From Nostoc sp. RI_552 (GTDB lineage: Bacteria > Cyanobacteriota > Cyanobacteriia > Cyanobacteriales > Nostocaceae), in contig WGNO01000047.1 in NCBI GenBank assembly GCA_016124525.1, positions 1 to 37,179 of the forward strand: a stretch of DNA of 37,179 nt, given 5' to 3'. How positions within the stretch are numbered: position 1 is the first letter of the stretch; each line of letters opens with the position of its first letter. Below are positions 1-7,473 of the stretch, piece by piece. Under the pieces are notes generated by a model that did not search any database, was not told the DNA's origin, and saw only the letters and a program-made list of their open reading frames with translations. Made by a program: the position numbers and the translations under genes.

Positions 1-242
1 CCCACTGTGGGCATTACTTTAAGGATGGTGATGTAATGGAAGTACACCATATCATCCCACTGCCACAAGGAGGAAAGGATGAATATGATAATTCACAACT
101 ATTACATATACATTGCCACGGTGAAAAGACTGCCAATGCTGTTATTCTAAGAGGTATTCATGACAAGAACCATGTCATTGAGGAGCCGTATGAGGCGAAA
201 GTCTCACGTACGGTTTTGAAGACGAGTCCGTTGGGTGACTGA
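1..242 (+). CDS. Group II intron-encoded maturase, C-terminal HNH end (partial)
   Basis: This is the last 80 or so residues of an intron-encoded protein, open at the left edge of the window. The visible part is the zinc-type HNH endonuclease domain. It has a C-x2-C knuckle (P-H-C-G-H), then [12 protein letters not shown] with the catalytic His pair, an Asp/Asn (DEYDNSQL) and a second Cys/His group (HIHCH). In full-length homologues this domain nicks the second DNA strand of the target during retrohoming, after the reverse transcriptase and maturase domains. The frame does not stop before the RNA's domain V. It reads through it ([16 protein letters not shown]) and ends at a TGA inside domain VI, so the last 20 or so residues are probably translated ribozyme sequence. 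The reverse transcriptase part is out of view. Confidence 0.85.
   Translation, partial: HCGHYFKDGDVMEVHHIIPLPQGGKDEYDNSQLLHIHCHGEKTANAVILRGIHDKNHVIEEPYEAKVSRTVLKTSPLGD
183..216 (+). ncRNA. Group II intron domain V hairpin
   Basis: This is a 34-nt catalytic hairpin beginning GAGCCGTATGAGGCGAAAGT. The lower stem GAGCCGTA pairs with TACGGTTTT, allowing G-U pairs. The upper stem TGAG(G) pairs with (T)CTCA and is closed by a GAAA tetraloop. Domain V is the most conserved part of group II ribozymes and forms the active site with bound metal ions. Its intact stems and tetraloop suggest the intron is still catalytically competent, at least at this end. Confidence 0.9.
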
Positions 243-257
243 CTGGCTTAGTTTAAT

Positions 258-528
258 AACTTGGCAGGGTGATGAACTGGCTGGGGGTATTTTAGGAATT
301 GTGATTGGCGGTGCTTTTATCGGTGAGTCGATGTTTTACCGCATTTCTGAAGGCTCTAAGGTGGCTATGGTCAAGTTGGTGGAAAGATTACGTCAACGCA
401 AATTTGTGTTATTTGATGCTCAAATGATGAATCCCCATTTGGCTAGATTTGGTGCTTATAGTATTGGCGATGAAGAATATCAAGCTTTACTTCAAGAAGC
501 TCTGCAATGTCGTTGTAATTTGGTTTGA
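258..528 (+). CDS. aat: Leucyl/phenylalanyl-tRNA-protein transferase, 3' exon
   Basis: Aat transfers Leu or Phe from its tRNA to the N-terminal Arg or Lys of proteins, marking them for ClpS/ClpAP degradation (bacterial N-end rule). The C-terminal 90 residues are visible, starting [10 protein letters not shown]. They carry the family core [18 protein letters not shown], the segment [11 protein letters not shown], the [15 protein letters not shown] stretch and the stop at 526-528. The 5' half must lie upstream of the intron, outside the window. An ATG at 235 is in frame but lies inside intron domain VI, so it is not the gene's start. Production of full-length Aat therefore depends on intron splicing. 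It ends 38 bp from the convergent DUF3598 gene. Confidence 0.88.
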
Positions 529-566
529 ATCAGGTATGAGGTGATCTGAGGATTTTTGAACTGTGG

Positions 567-1376
567 TTAAAGTTTTTTTTCTGTTACTAAAGTCAAACTC
601 ACCCATTGGCCTTGCTCGTTGTAGCTGCGAACCATGCGTTGGCGTAGGCTAGGTTGAATTAACCAACCCACTTCTAAAATAAAGGGTTGACGCAATTGCA
701 CTTGTAATGGAGATGTGATAGAAGCGCCATCAGGAAGGAGTAATACTTGTACCTGCTTTTGGGGATTTTGATCAAAGTTAATTATGGAACCTTTGATGGT
801 GCCAGTGGAAGTAATTCTGCTTAGGGCAGAAGTTAAACTTTGAATTAATCGCCCGTTGCCATCTAATTGTAATTTTAAAGTTGTAGAGTGGTGATCAGGC
901 GATGCCCAATCTGGATATATGGTTACGGCTTCACCTTGCCATTCTCCTAATAATTGATTTATTTGTAATGATGGGCGTTGTACTGGTTCAGTTCCAGCTA
1001 AATGTTCTCGAATTAAAGTTATTTTATCTAACTGACCATTTTTATTAAAAATTTGCACTGCCCGTAAGCGCCGATCTTCATGAATTAAACCCAGTTCAGC
1101 CCCAAATTCTGTAAAAGGGGCTAGCTGAATTGAACCTTGGGAAAAAGCACCATTGGCAAAAAATAGCGTGCTCTTGGCGATAGAACTGTATTCTAAAACC
1201 AAATCTTCCTGTCCTTGGCGGCTAACAATCTGGCGGATAGTTTGGTTATTCTCTAAGCCTTCTAAAGAAACCACACTTTTGATATCTTGTAGGATTTCGC
1301 CTTGGGGTGATAACCGGGTGAAGGAACCTTGCCATTCACCGAGGTTTTGCAGTAAAGACTCCCATTGAGATGTCAT
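567..1376 (-). CDS. DUF3598 family protein
   Basis: A 269-residue soluble protein that resembles the cyanobacterial DUF3598 family, which has a lipocalin-like beta-barrel fold with no established enzymatic role. Two repeated halves can be seen, each with a W-x-G-E/S barrel-entry motif: LGEWQGSFTRLSPQGE near residue 15 and LLGEWQGEAVTIYPDW near residue 145. Basic segments such as EDRRLRAVQIFNKNGQL follow. I chose the ATG at 1376 because it has an AGGAG seven bases upstream. A TTG two codons earlier sits almost on that site and is unlikely. The N-terminus shows no signal peptide. The gene stands alone between aat (convergent) and a gene-poor stretch. The family assignment rests on overall pattern only. 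Confidence 0.7.
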   Translation of the reverse strand: MTSQWESLLQNLGEWQGSFTRLSPQGEILQDIKSVVSLEGLENNQTIRQIVSRQGQEDLVLEYSSIAKSTLFFANGAFSQGSIQLAPFTEFGAELGLIHEDRRLRAVQIFNKNGQLDKITLIREHLAGTEPVQRPSLQINQLLGEWQGEAVTIYPDWASPDHHSTTLKLQLDGNGRLIQSLTSALSRITSTGTIKGSIINFDQNPQKQVQVLLLPDGASITSPLQVQLRQPFILEVGWLIQPSLRQRMVRSYNEQGQWVSLTLVTEKKL

Positions 1377-1473
1377 AAACAAACTCCTGAATCCGTAATT
1401 TTAATTTTGAGCAAATTGTCCGTAGCAAAGCAGCTACATATTAATCTTAATATTGCAGTAAAACTTAACAGAA

Positions 1474-1670
1474 TTACGGTTGAGATACTCCCCACCCAAG
1501 AAGAGTGGGGATTCTGGGGTCAAACATGGTTAATGTCCTAATGGTGTGAATATTAGGTGCGGCGTTTTCATCGGGTCTGTTTACAGAATTACAACATGGA
1601 CAACGCCCTTGGAAAGCTAGGGCTTTAAACCCAAATTTTTGGTAAAATCTCTGGGGGAGTAAGTTATCAA
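1474..1670 (-). pseudogene. Probable TnpB C-terminal remnant (IS200/IS605 type)
   Basis: On the minus strand a short open frame reads through QGRCPCCNSVNRPDENAA and N-I to a stop at 1474. The C-x2-C pair followed by a D-E-N-A-A-x-N-I motif matches the C-terminal zinc finger half and last RuvC-like stretch of TnpB proteins. No start codon or upstream RuvC or helical parts are present, so at most this is the tail of a decayed element. A 6-bp hairpin (1490-1510) lies at the end of the frame, where IS605 elements carry their terminal hairpin. The rest of the 1377-1839 gap shows no gene. Homology is judged by eye only. Confidence 0.45.
1490..1510. repeat. Hairpin at the end of the TnpB-like remnant
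   Basis: CCCCAC (1490-1495) pairs with GTGGGG (1505-1510) around a 9-nt loop. It lies just inside the stop codon of the TnpB-like frame. This fits a subterminal hairpin of an IS200/IS605 right end, which TnpA transposases recognise, but no matching left end was found. Confidence 0.4.
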
Positions 1671-1839
1671 GGGTTGGTGAGAAATTGAATAAAATCTGGT
1701 TGATTAGGTAGCAAACTGCTGATAAATTGTTGCATTAGAGAAATTAAACTCGAAGGGATTTTTTCATCTCAACAGGGGTCTATGGGAGATTGATAAAATT
1801 GAGATAGTAGGAATTTTCACAACTTAGTCATTGATAATC

Positions 1840-2403
1840 ATGCCTTCTGAAATTGCTGTCGAGAAGAAAAAATTAAAAAACCCGCCCTTGAAACTTCACT
1901 ATCTAGGCGATCGCGTGTTACGTCAAGATGCAAAGCGGATTGCTAAAGTAGACGATGAAATCCGTCAAATAGCACGGGAAATGCTGCAAACTATGTACAG
2001 TAGCGATGGCATTGGTTTGGCCGCACCTCAAGTGGGAATTCATAAACAACTCATTGTCATTGATTGCGAACCAGATAACCCGGCTAATCCGCCTCTGATA
2101 TTGATTAACCCCACAATTAAACAGGTAAGTCGGGAACTCTGCGTTGCCCAAGAAGGGTGTTTAAGCATTCCCAAGGTTTATTTAGATGTCAAGCGTCCCG
2201 AAACGGTGGAAATTGCTTATAAAGATGAATACGGACGTCCCCAAATCCTAAAAGCTAACGGCTTACTCGCACGCTGCATTCAACACGAAATGGATCACCT
2301 CAAAGGCGTGGTATTTGTAGATCGTGTAGAGAATTCCTTGGCTTTGTCCCAGGAGTTATCGAAGAATGGCTTTTCTTATCAAGCCGTGAAACCACTAGCA
2401 TAG
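1840..2403 (+). CDS. def: Peptide deformylase
   Basis: It removes the formyl group from the N-terminal Met of new proteins, using a bound metal (Fe or Zn). All three signature motifs are present: GIGLAAPQ (residues 57-64), EGCLS with the metal-binding Cys (105-109), and HEMDH with two metal-binding His and the catalytic Glu (149-153). At 187 residues it has the usual bacterial length, with a short N-terminal extension rich in Lys. I take the ATG at 1840; an in-frame TTG three codons earlier has no advantage. A HIP1 site lies in the coding region near 1908. The stop is 10 bp before a small membrane-protein gene, so the two are probably cotranscribed. Confidence 0.95.
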   Translation: MPSEIAVEKKKLKNPPLKLHYLGDRVLRQDAKRIAKVDDEIRQIAREMLQTMYSSDGIGLAAPQVGIHKQLIVIDCEPDNPANPPLILINPTIKQVSRELCVAQEGCLSIPKVYLDVKRPETVEIAYKDEYGRPQILKANGLLARCIQHEMDHLKGVVFVDRVENSLALSQELSKNGFSYQAVKPLA

Positions 2404-2413
2404 GGTAATAATA

Positions 2414-2617
2414 GTGTATTTAACTCCAAAAAGCGGTTTATTTCTGGGTGGTGCTTGCTTAACAGCTATTGCCGGCGTTGGTTCAGTGTTTGAACTGAGT
2501 TATGGACAACCAGATTTAGGTGTTCAGGTAACTGCAATTATCCTCGGGTTGAGCATTCCGCTCACAGGATTATTTTTCTTTGCGGCAGTGAGGGATGCAC
2601 GGGCTAACATAAAATAA
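2414..2617 (+). CDS. Small two-helix membrane protein, unknown function
   Basis: A 67-residue protein of unknown function. Two hydrophobic helices are evident, roughly residues 8-28 (GLFLGGACLTAIAGVGSVF) and 37-59 (around AIILGLSIPLTGLFFFAAV), ending in a short basic tail (RDARANIK). It would sit in the plasma or thylakoid membrane. The start is a GTG, supported by AGGG about 8 bases upstream and by the hydrophobic pattern starting right after it. It lies 10 bp downstream of def and is followed by a strong terminator at 2631, so it closes the def transcript. I do not recognise a named family. Confidence 0.6.
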   Translation: MYLTPKSGLFLGGACLTAIAGVGSVFELSYGQPDLGVQVTAIILGLSIPLTGLFFFAAVRDARANIK

Positions 2618-2630
2618 GCATCAGGTATAT

Positions 2631-2688
2631 AAAAAGGTGGGGGGATGAACAAAAATGCATAATTCATCCTTCTACCTTTTATTTTTTC
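2631..2688 (+). terminator. Rho-independent terminator after def operon
   Basis: A long, slightly imperfect stem pairs AAAAGGTGGGGGGATGAA with TTCATCCTTCTACCTTTT. The loop is about 10-12 nt, and a T-rich run (ATTTTTT) follows. It lies directly after the small membrane-protein gene. Confidence 0.8.
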
Positions 2689-2778
2689 TCTTCAGGTAAC
2701 CCGGCCTAAAGCAAACGGTTAAGCTTTCCTACCTCAGACAAGTAGCTCGTTTTGAGCGATCGCTTCTAGAATGGGAGA

Positions 2779-3576
2779 ATGCTCTCAGAAACAACTCAAC
2801 TATTACACCTATCTCAAGGACATCTCAACTTACTAGAAGCTTGTCCGCGTAAGTTCCAACACATTTACTTGGAAGAACTCAACTCCCCCCCAAATCCGCA
2901 ACACGAGGAATACCAAACTTTGGGGAGTCGATTTCACTTGCTGATGCAGCAGCGAGAAATGGGTTTACCAATTGATAGCTTAGTGCAAGCGGATGCTCAA
3001 CTGCAAACCTGGATGTCAGGCTTTGCTAATGCAGCACCAGAAATTTTAACCCCTACTGAAGACCAAATTTTTCGAGCCAGTGAACATTACCGCACACTGC
3101 AAACTAACAACTATTTGTTAACGGTTGTTTATGATTTATTAATTACAGATCACCAACAAGCCCAAATTATCGACTGGAAAACTTATCCTCAACCACCACA
3201 TAAACACCAATTACAACAGAATTGGCAAACACGTCTTTATTTATATGTTTTGGCTGAAACTAGCGCCTACTTGCCCAAAAATATTTCTATGACTTACTGG
3301 TTTGTTCAGTGTGAAGGTGAACCGCAAAATATTAAATTTAATTACAATACTACCCAGCATCAGAAAACAGCCAAGAAACTTAATCAACTGTTAAATCAAT
3401 TAACTAATTGGCTGGAAGACTACCGAAAAAATCAATTATTTCCCCAAGTAATAGAAACTAGTCAAATCTGTAATTATTGTCATTTTGCCCCACGTTGCGA
3501 TCGCACACAAGCAAGGGAAGAATATCAGCAGAATTATTTAACAAATCTTGCCAATATTCAAGAAGTATCTCTTTGA
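2779..3576 (+). CDS. PD-(D/E)XK nuclease with Cas4/RecB-type iron-sulfur cysteines
   Basis: A 265-residue stand-alone nuclease of the RecB/Cas4/AddB group. Visible motifs are G-S-R-F-H near residue 50 (motif I His), D119 in VVYDLLI, the catalytic D-W-K (132-134) and the motif IV Q-T-R-L-Y-L-Y (150-156). Cysteines at 22 (ACPRKF) and at 231, 234 and 240 (CNYCHFAPRC) are placed as in proteins that hold a 4Fe-4S cluster closing the nuclease domain. Such proteins cut or resect DNA ends. No cas genes or CRISPR repeats are nearby, so a Cas4 role is unlikely; general recombination or repair is more plausible. The next gene starts 17 bp downstream and recJ follows it. The ATG at 2779 has a purine-rich stretch almost abutting it. 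Confidence 0.8.
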   Translation: MLSETTQLLHLSQGHLNLLEACPRKFQHIYLEELNSPPNPQHEEYQTLGSRFHLLMQQREMGLPIDSLVQADAQLQTWMSGFANAAPEILTPTEDQIFRASEHYRTLQTNNYLLTVVYDLLITDHQQAQIIDWKTYPQPPHKHQLQQNWQTRLYLYVLAETSAYLPKNISMTYWFVQCEGEPQNIKFNYNTTQHQKTAKKLNQLLNQLTNWLEDYRKNQLFPQVIETSQICNYCHFAPRCDRTQAREEYQQNYLTNLANIQEVSL

Positions 3577-3592
3577 ATTTTCTGGAAAAGAT

Positions 3593-4210
3593 ATGAAAAG
3601 TTTTGATGAAACTGATTTGATTTATGTTCGTGAATTAGGAATTGATGATATTTCACCGGTTTACCACTTAGGAGAACAGTTATTTACTAGCGATTTGTAC
3701 CCTTATTTATATCGCACCTGGGATGAATGGGAAGTAATTGGACTCTATAATACAGATCCAGAATATTGTCTTGTAGCTGAGACAGACGGAGAATTAGCAG
3801 GTTTCATTTTAGGAACCATTATCGCAAAACCATCATGGACTTACGGTTACATATTATGGCTAGCTGTGAATCCGAAATTTCAACGCCGGGGAGTAGCAGA
3901 TAAGTTAGTTGACAAACTTATTGCCCGGATGATTGAAGACGGGGCGCGGTTCATGCTAGTAGACACAGATCCTACTAACAATGCGGCAGTCAAGTTTTTT
4001 AACCGTAAAGGATTTGGTAATATCCGCCAGCATATTTTCTTGTCCATGAATTTAAGCAAGCATGAATATTATGGCAGATTAATTGATTACGAACATCAAA
4101 AAGCCGAAAGAGCAGGTTACAGGCGAACTCGTCCAGCAACTCGTCCCCGTAAACCTGACGGTATTGCTAATGAAGTAATTCTCAATCCCCTAGTCAATGA
4201 TGATGAATAA
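3593..4210 (+). CDS. GNAT family N-acetyltransferase
   Basis: A 205-residue acetyl-CoA-dependent acetyltransferase of the RimI-like group. The CoA-binding motif A is clear: LAVNPKFQRRGVADKLVDKL (residues 90-109), with the Q-R-R-G-V-A pyrophosphate loop. It is followed by DTDPTNNAAVKFFNRKGFG, the usual beta5/alpha4 pattern. The C-terminus (about 160-205) is a basic tail with RRTRPATRPRKPDG, unusual for RimI itself. The substrate is unknown; an N-terminal amine or a polyamine is possible. I start it at ATG 3593 (GGAAAAG upstream) rather than at an upstream TTG that would overlap the nuclease gene. It follows the nuclease by 17 bp and is probably cotranscribed. A very AT-rich 185-bp spacer separates it from recJ. 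Confidence 0.82.
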   Translation: MKSFDETDLIYVRELGIDDISPVYHLGEQLFTSDLYPYLYRTWDEWEVIGLYNTDPEYCLVAETDGELAGFILGTIIAKPSWTYGYILWLAVNPKFQRRGVADKLVDKLIARMIEDGARFMLVDTDPTNNAAVKFFNRKGFGNIRQHIFLSMNLSKHEYYGRLIDYEHQKAERAGYRRTRPATRPRKPDGIANEVILNPLVNDDE

Positions 4211-4395
4211 GTATAATATTAGTATAAATATAAATATAAATTTATATTAAATTTAATATAATAACTTACTTACAGGCAGCTAAAAGTTACAGTTATACCT
4301 CTAAGTAAGTAGAGTAGTAAATTGTATTCAAGGGAAAATTTTAGTTTTTATATTGTTTTTAAGGTTTTCAATTTTTTGAATTGTTAATTAATTCA

Positions 4396-6714
4396 ATGCA
4401 GTGGATTATAGCAAAAACGGAAAAACCGCCAGACTGGTTTATTCAAATGGTGAAACAGCATACACCAGCCTCAAGGGGATTGTATGCAGCGCAATTACTG
4501 TGGCAACGGGGAATTAAAGATAGCCAACAATTAGCAGCTTTTACTAACTATAAAACTTATCAACCAGCTAGTCCCTTTGAGTTTGGCGAAGAAATGCAGC
4601 TAGCAGTGGCAAGGCTGCAACAAGCACGCAATAATAGTGATATAATTGCCGTCTGGGGAGATTTTGATGCTGACGGCATTACTGCCACTGCTGTTTTGTG
4701 GGATGGTTTGGGACAATTTTTTACTCAAAATAGCCAATTAACTTACTATATCCCCAATCGCCTCACAGAATCTCACGGACTTAATTACCGAGGAATTGAT
4801 AACTTACACAAGCAAGGTTGTAAGTTAATTGTAACTTGTGATACAGGTAGCACCAATATTAATGAAATTATTTATGCCCAACAGTTAGGTATGGATGTCA
4901 TAGTGACAGACCACCACACCTTACCTGAACAACGCCCACCAGTCACAGCAATTATCAACCCCCGTTATTTACCTAGTGAACATAAGTTATTTCATCTGTC
5001 TGGGGTGGCGGTAGCTTATAAGTTAGTAGAAGGCCTTTATCTCACCTTGCCTAACATTCCCCAACATCCATTAACAGATTTATTAGATTTAGTGGCAGTA
5101 GGATTAATTGCCGACTTAGTGCAAATCAGTGGAGATTGTCGATATTTAGCGCAATTAGGTATTCAAAGACTGCAAGTAGATTTTCAGCAGCCAGCTTCAG
5201 CACGACGACGGCCGGGTATAGGGCGACTATTGGAATTGTGCCAGAAAAATGGCGATCGCCCCACGGATATTTCCTTTGGTCTAGGTCCACGTATCAACGC
5301 TGTTAGTCGCATTCAAGGGGATGCTAGTTTCTGCGTAGAGTTATTAACAAGTCGGGATGCCAAACATTGTTATCAATTAGCGGAAATTACAGAACTTGCC
5401 AACACTCGCCGCAAGTCCTTACAAAAAGATGTACAAGCACAAGTAGTAGAAAAAGTTTCTCGGCTAGACTTATCAACCACCAGCGTTATTGTCTTAGCAG
5501 ATAGCCAATGGCCTACTGGAGTATTGGGTTTAGTTGCTGGACAAGTAGCTCAAGAAACAGGTTGTCCCACAATTTTACTGAGTACAGAAAGAAATGGACA
5601 AGATTCCGCTCCTCCCTTAGCCCGTGGTTCTGCCCGTTCAGTGAACTTTGTCGATTTATACAAATTGGTAAAAAAACAAGCACATTTGTTACATAGTTTT
5701 GGCGGACATCCCTTTGCCGCAGGTTTGAGTTTATCACCGGAGAATATTCCTTTATTTACAGATGCCATTAATCAGGAGTTACGGCAATCTTTGGGTGGAA
5801 AAACTCTCACTCCCACTGTGCAAGCAGATCTGACGGTAACTGTCGCTGATTTAGGCAAAGAGTTATTTTTGGAACTCAAACTGCTGGAACCTTGTGGGAT
5901 GGGAAACCCTGTGCCAAAATTGCTAATTCAAAATTGCTGGTTTGAAAATTCTCGGCATCGCAATCAGCAAGATTGGCAAGGAAAAAATGTACAGTACATT
6001 AAAACCGATTTTGATATTCGCGATGAGTCCACTAAAAATCCGTTTCCTGGTGTTTGGTGGGGACACTATAAAAATGAATTACCTCTGGGTCGGTGTGATT
6101 GCATCGCCGAACTAGATTACAATACCTTCAAAAAACACTATGAAATCCGATTAATTGCTGTCCGTCCTGGGCTTAACTCTACAGTTCCTGGTACAGAGGG
6201 GATGAATCAGGTTGTAACTGAGATGATATTAGATTACCGTAATCAAGAATACTCAAAACTCAAAACTCAAGATTCTGTACTGGTGATTGAAGATTGTCCT
6301 ACAAATTGGGATGATATACGTCTATGGCTAAGGCAATGTGTCTATAATAATCAACAATTAGCGATGGCCTGGTCTAAGCCCAAGCATCAAGAGCCTCAGC
6401 AAGTTTGGCTAACTTTGGTTGGTATTGCTAAATATGTGAGTCGAATAAATCAATCAGTTACTAGCCGCCAACTTTTACAAAAACTCGGTATCCGTGACGA
6501 AACTTTATTGTGGGGAATTGAAGCTTTAAAAGCTTTGGGATTTACAGTGACAAGACAAGACGGTGATTTGTATATTAGTTGGCATCCCACTACCAATTCA
6601 GAAAAAGTTACTGATGCAGCTGTAGAAAGATTTTTAGCTGCTATCAATGAAGAACAATTTCAGCAAAACTATTTTGCCGACGTTCCTATATCTACTATTA
6701 AGGCTATCTGCTAA
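4396..6714 (+). CDS. recJ: Single-stranded-DNA exonuclease RecJ, C-terminally extended
   Basis: A 5'-to-3' single-strand DNA exonuclease for recombination, mismatch and base-excision repair. DHH phosphoesterase motifs are present: DFDADG (residues 89-94), T-C-D-T-G (147-151) and T-D-H-H (171-174). The DHHA1 domain carries FGGHPFAAG (around 435-443). The protein is 772 residues, roughly 200 longer than the usual bacterial RecJ. The extra C-terminal part (after about residue 570) contains a W-rich segment and a stretch near 680-745 that resembles a winged helix (SRQLLQKLGIRDETLLWGIE). This long form may be cyanobacterial, but I cannot check. The start is ATG 4396, since TTG 4381 only adds five residues; no clear Shine-Dalgarno precedes either. 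Confidence 0.92.
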   Translation: MQWIIAKTEKPPDWFIQMVKQHTPASRGLYAAQLLWQRGIKDSQQLAAFTNYKTYQPASPFEFGEEMQLAVARLQQARNNSDIIAVWGDFDADGITATAVLWDGLGQFFTQNSQLTYYIPNRLTESHGLNYRGIDNLHKQGCKLIVTCDTGSTNINEIIYAQQLGMDVIVTDHHTLPEQRPPVTAIINPRYLPSEHKLFHLSGVAVAYKLVEGLYLTLPNIPQHPLTDLLDLVAVGLIADLVQISGDCRYLAQLGIQRLQVDFQQPASARRRPGIGRLLELCQKNGDRPTDISFGLGPRINAVSRIQGDASFCVELLTSRDAKHCYQLAEITELANTRRKSLQKDVQAQVVEKVSRLDLSTTSVIVLADSQWPTGVLGLVAGQVAQETGCPTILLSTERNGQDSAPPLARGSARSVNFVDLYKLVKKQAHLLHSFGGHPFAAGLSLSPENIPLFTDAINQELRQSLGGKTLTPTVQADLTVTVADLGKELFLELKLLEPCGMGNPVPKLLIQNCWFENSRHRNQQDWQGKNVQYIKTDFDIRDESTKNPFPGVWWGHYKNELPLGRCDCIAELDYNTFKKHYEIRLIAVRPGLNSTVPGTEGMNQVVTEMILDYRNQEYSKLKTQDSVLVIEDCPTNWDDIRLWLRQCVYNNQQLAMAWSKPKHQEPQQVWLTLVGIAKYVSRINQSVTSRQLLQKLGIRDETLLWGIEALKALGFTVTRQDGDLYISWHPTTNSEKVTDAAVERFLAAINEEQFQQNYFADVPISTIKAIC

Positions 6715-6867
6715 TTGGCATATCACCAGTTAATTTTGGATATAGGACATCATCGGTAAAACAGTCTGTGGGAGTATAAATATTAATGTCCAACTCTTTC
6801 TTGCGATAGGAGTTAATTACAAAAGTTAAGGTTACTTTAGAAATTACTGCAACTAGGAGTTAAGCAA

Positions 6868-7101
6868 ATGCCTGACAAATATCATACAGGAACTAAGGAT
6901 GAACACTTTAATCTTATCAGCGTATTATATCACGCTTTGAAGTGTACTGCTTGCTGTGAAACATATATTAATGATGCAGAACAGGCGGGGGATGGCGAGC
7001 TTGTGCAATTCTTCCAAAATATTAAACAAGAAAATCAAAAAACAGCAGAGCGAGCTAAGGATCTGCTGGCAAGGCGCACTGAGCAGCTTGTGGCGCGTTA
7101 G
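6868..7101 (+). CDS. Small helical protein, possibly ferritin-like; unknown function
   Basis: A 77-residue soluble protein. It consists of two predicted amphipathic helices: residues 12-35 (LISVLYHALKCTACCETYI) and 45-74 (ELVQFFQNIKQENQKTAERA). The pattern of an H-A-L near one helix and E/Q-rich residues in the other recalls half of a four-helix ferritin-like bundle, so it may dimerise. Metal binding is not demonstrated. Three Cys (C-x2-C-C at about 28-32) are unusual. AGGAG lies 8 bases before the ATG, a strong start. It has its own 150-bp upstream region and no close partner. I do not recognise a named family. Confidence 0.65.
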   Translation: MPDKYHTGTKDEHFNLISVLYHALKCTACCETYINDAEQAGDGELVQFFQNIKQENQKTAERAKDLLARRTEQLVAR

Positions 7102-7203
7102 ATGAATGGGGAGTGAAGGGGGTAGGAAGCTTACATTCACTGCTGGTGGCTGTGGTTGACTGTTTGGCTTTTATGATAAGTTCAGAGGAGTTAGGCTGCT
7201 AAT

Positions 7204-7284
7204 ATGGTACTCACTACTACTGGTGAGACCAGTGCCGAGGGTACTGGTCTCGGCACGACCGCCACTACTCAGGTTACGTTGTAA
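7204..7284 (+). CDS. Possible 26-residue peptide over the overlapping hairpins
   Basis: An ATG at 7204 opens a 26-codon frame rich in Thr and Gly, containing LTTTGETSAEGTGLGTTATT. GAGGAG ends 12 bases upstream, a rather long spacing. The frame coincides exactly with the palindromic block at 7206-7256, so the low-complexity composition may simply reflect structured DNA or RNA. Listed as a possibility only. Confidence 0.2.
   Translation: MVLTTTGETSAEGTGLGTTATTQVTL
7206..7256 (+). repeat. Nest of overlapping, mutually exclusive hairpins
   Basis: Four dyads share the same bases. (a) GGTACTCAC (7206-7214) pairs with GTGAGACC (7223-7230) with one bulged A. (b) ACTGGT (7219-7224) pairs with ACCAGT (7228-7233). 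(c) GAGACCAGT (7225-7233) pairs perfectly with ACTGGTCTC (7243-7251), loop 9. (d) GTGCCGAG (7232-7239) pairs perfectly with CTCGGCAC (7249-7256), loop 9. Stems c and d interlock, so they form either alternatives or an H-type pseudoknot. The rest of the 7102-7473 gap holds only a weaker dyad near 7279-7306 (GTTGTAA with TTACAAC). Confidence 0.7.
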
Positions 7285-7473
7285 GGTTTATCTCCATTTA
7301 CAACATGAAAGTTGGCTTTGTTTTGTCTATTTTGAGCCCTTCTAAATCTATATACCTTGGCGCTCATAGTAGCCATTAAAGAAATAATTAAATACCCTGC
7401 ACCCCCTTCTGTTTTCTTGCTTTAGCAACGCTATTGATGGAGTTATTGTCAGCAGGTGCCTTTGTTTGAGTAA

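Larger units (their letters stand above)
1..257 (+). mobile_element. Group II intron, 3' end only (maturase tail, domains V and VI)
   Basis: The 3' portion of a retrotransposable group II intron is recognised by three things in order: the zinc-binding HNH tail of an intron-encoded reverse transcriptase/maturase, a domain V hairpin (183-216), and a domain VI-like segment (about 217-257). The reading frame of the leucyl/phenylalanyl-tRNA-protein transferase follows directly. I place the intron end at about 257 because the intron would then finish in AT, as these introns normally end in A plus a pyrimidine. The first exon base (258) would then complete a Glu codon in the expected F-E-T-W context of cyanobacterial Aat. 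That boundary is inference. The 5' part of the intron lies outside the window. Confidence 0.85.

Noticed and set aside
235..258. ATG at 235 as the start of the Aat fragment
   Set aside because: It lies within intron domain VI; the Aat sequence only begins at about 258, so the in-frame ATG is accidental.
2779..3576. Reading the PD-(D/E)XK protein as Cas4 of a CRISPR system
   Set aside because: No cas1, cas2 or repeat array exists in the window; the 7-bp tandem repeats have no spacers.
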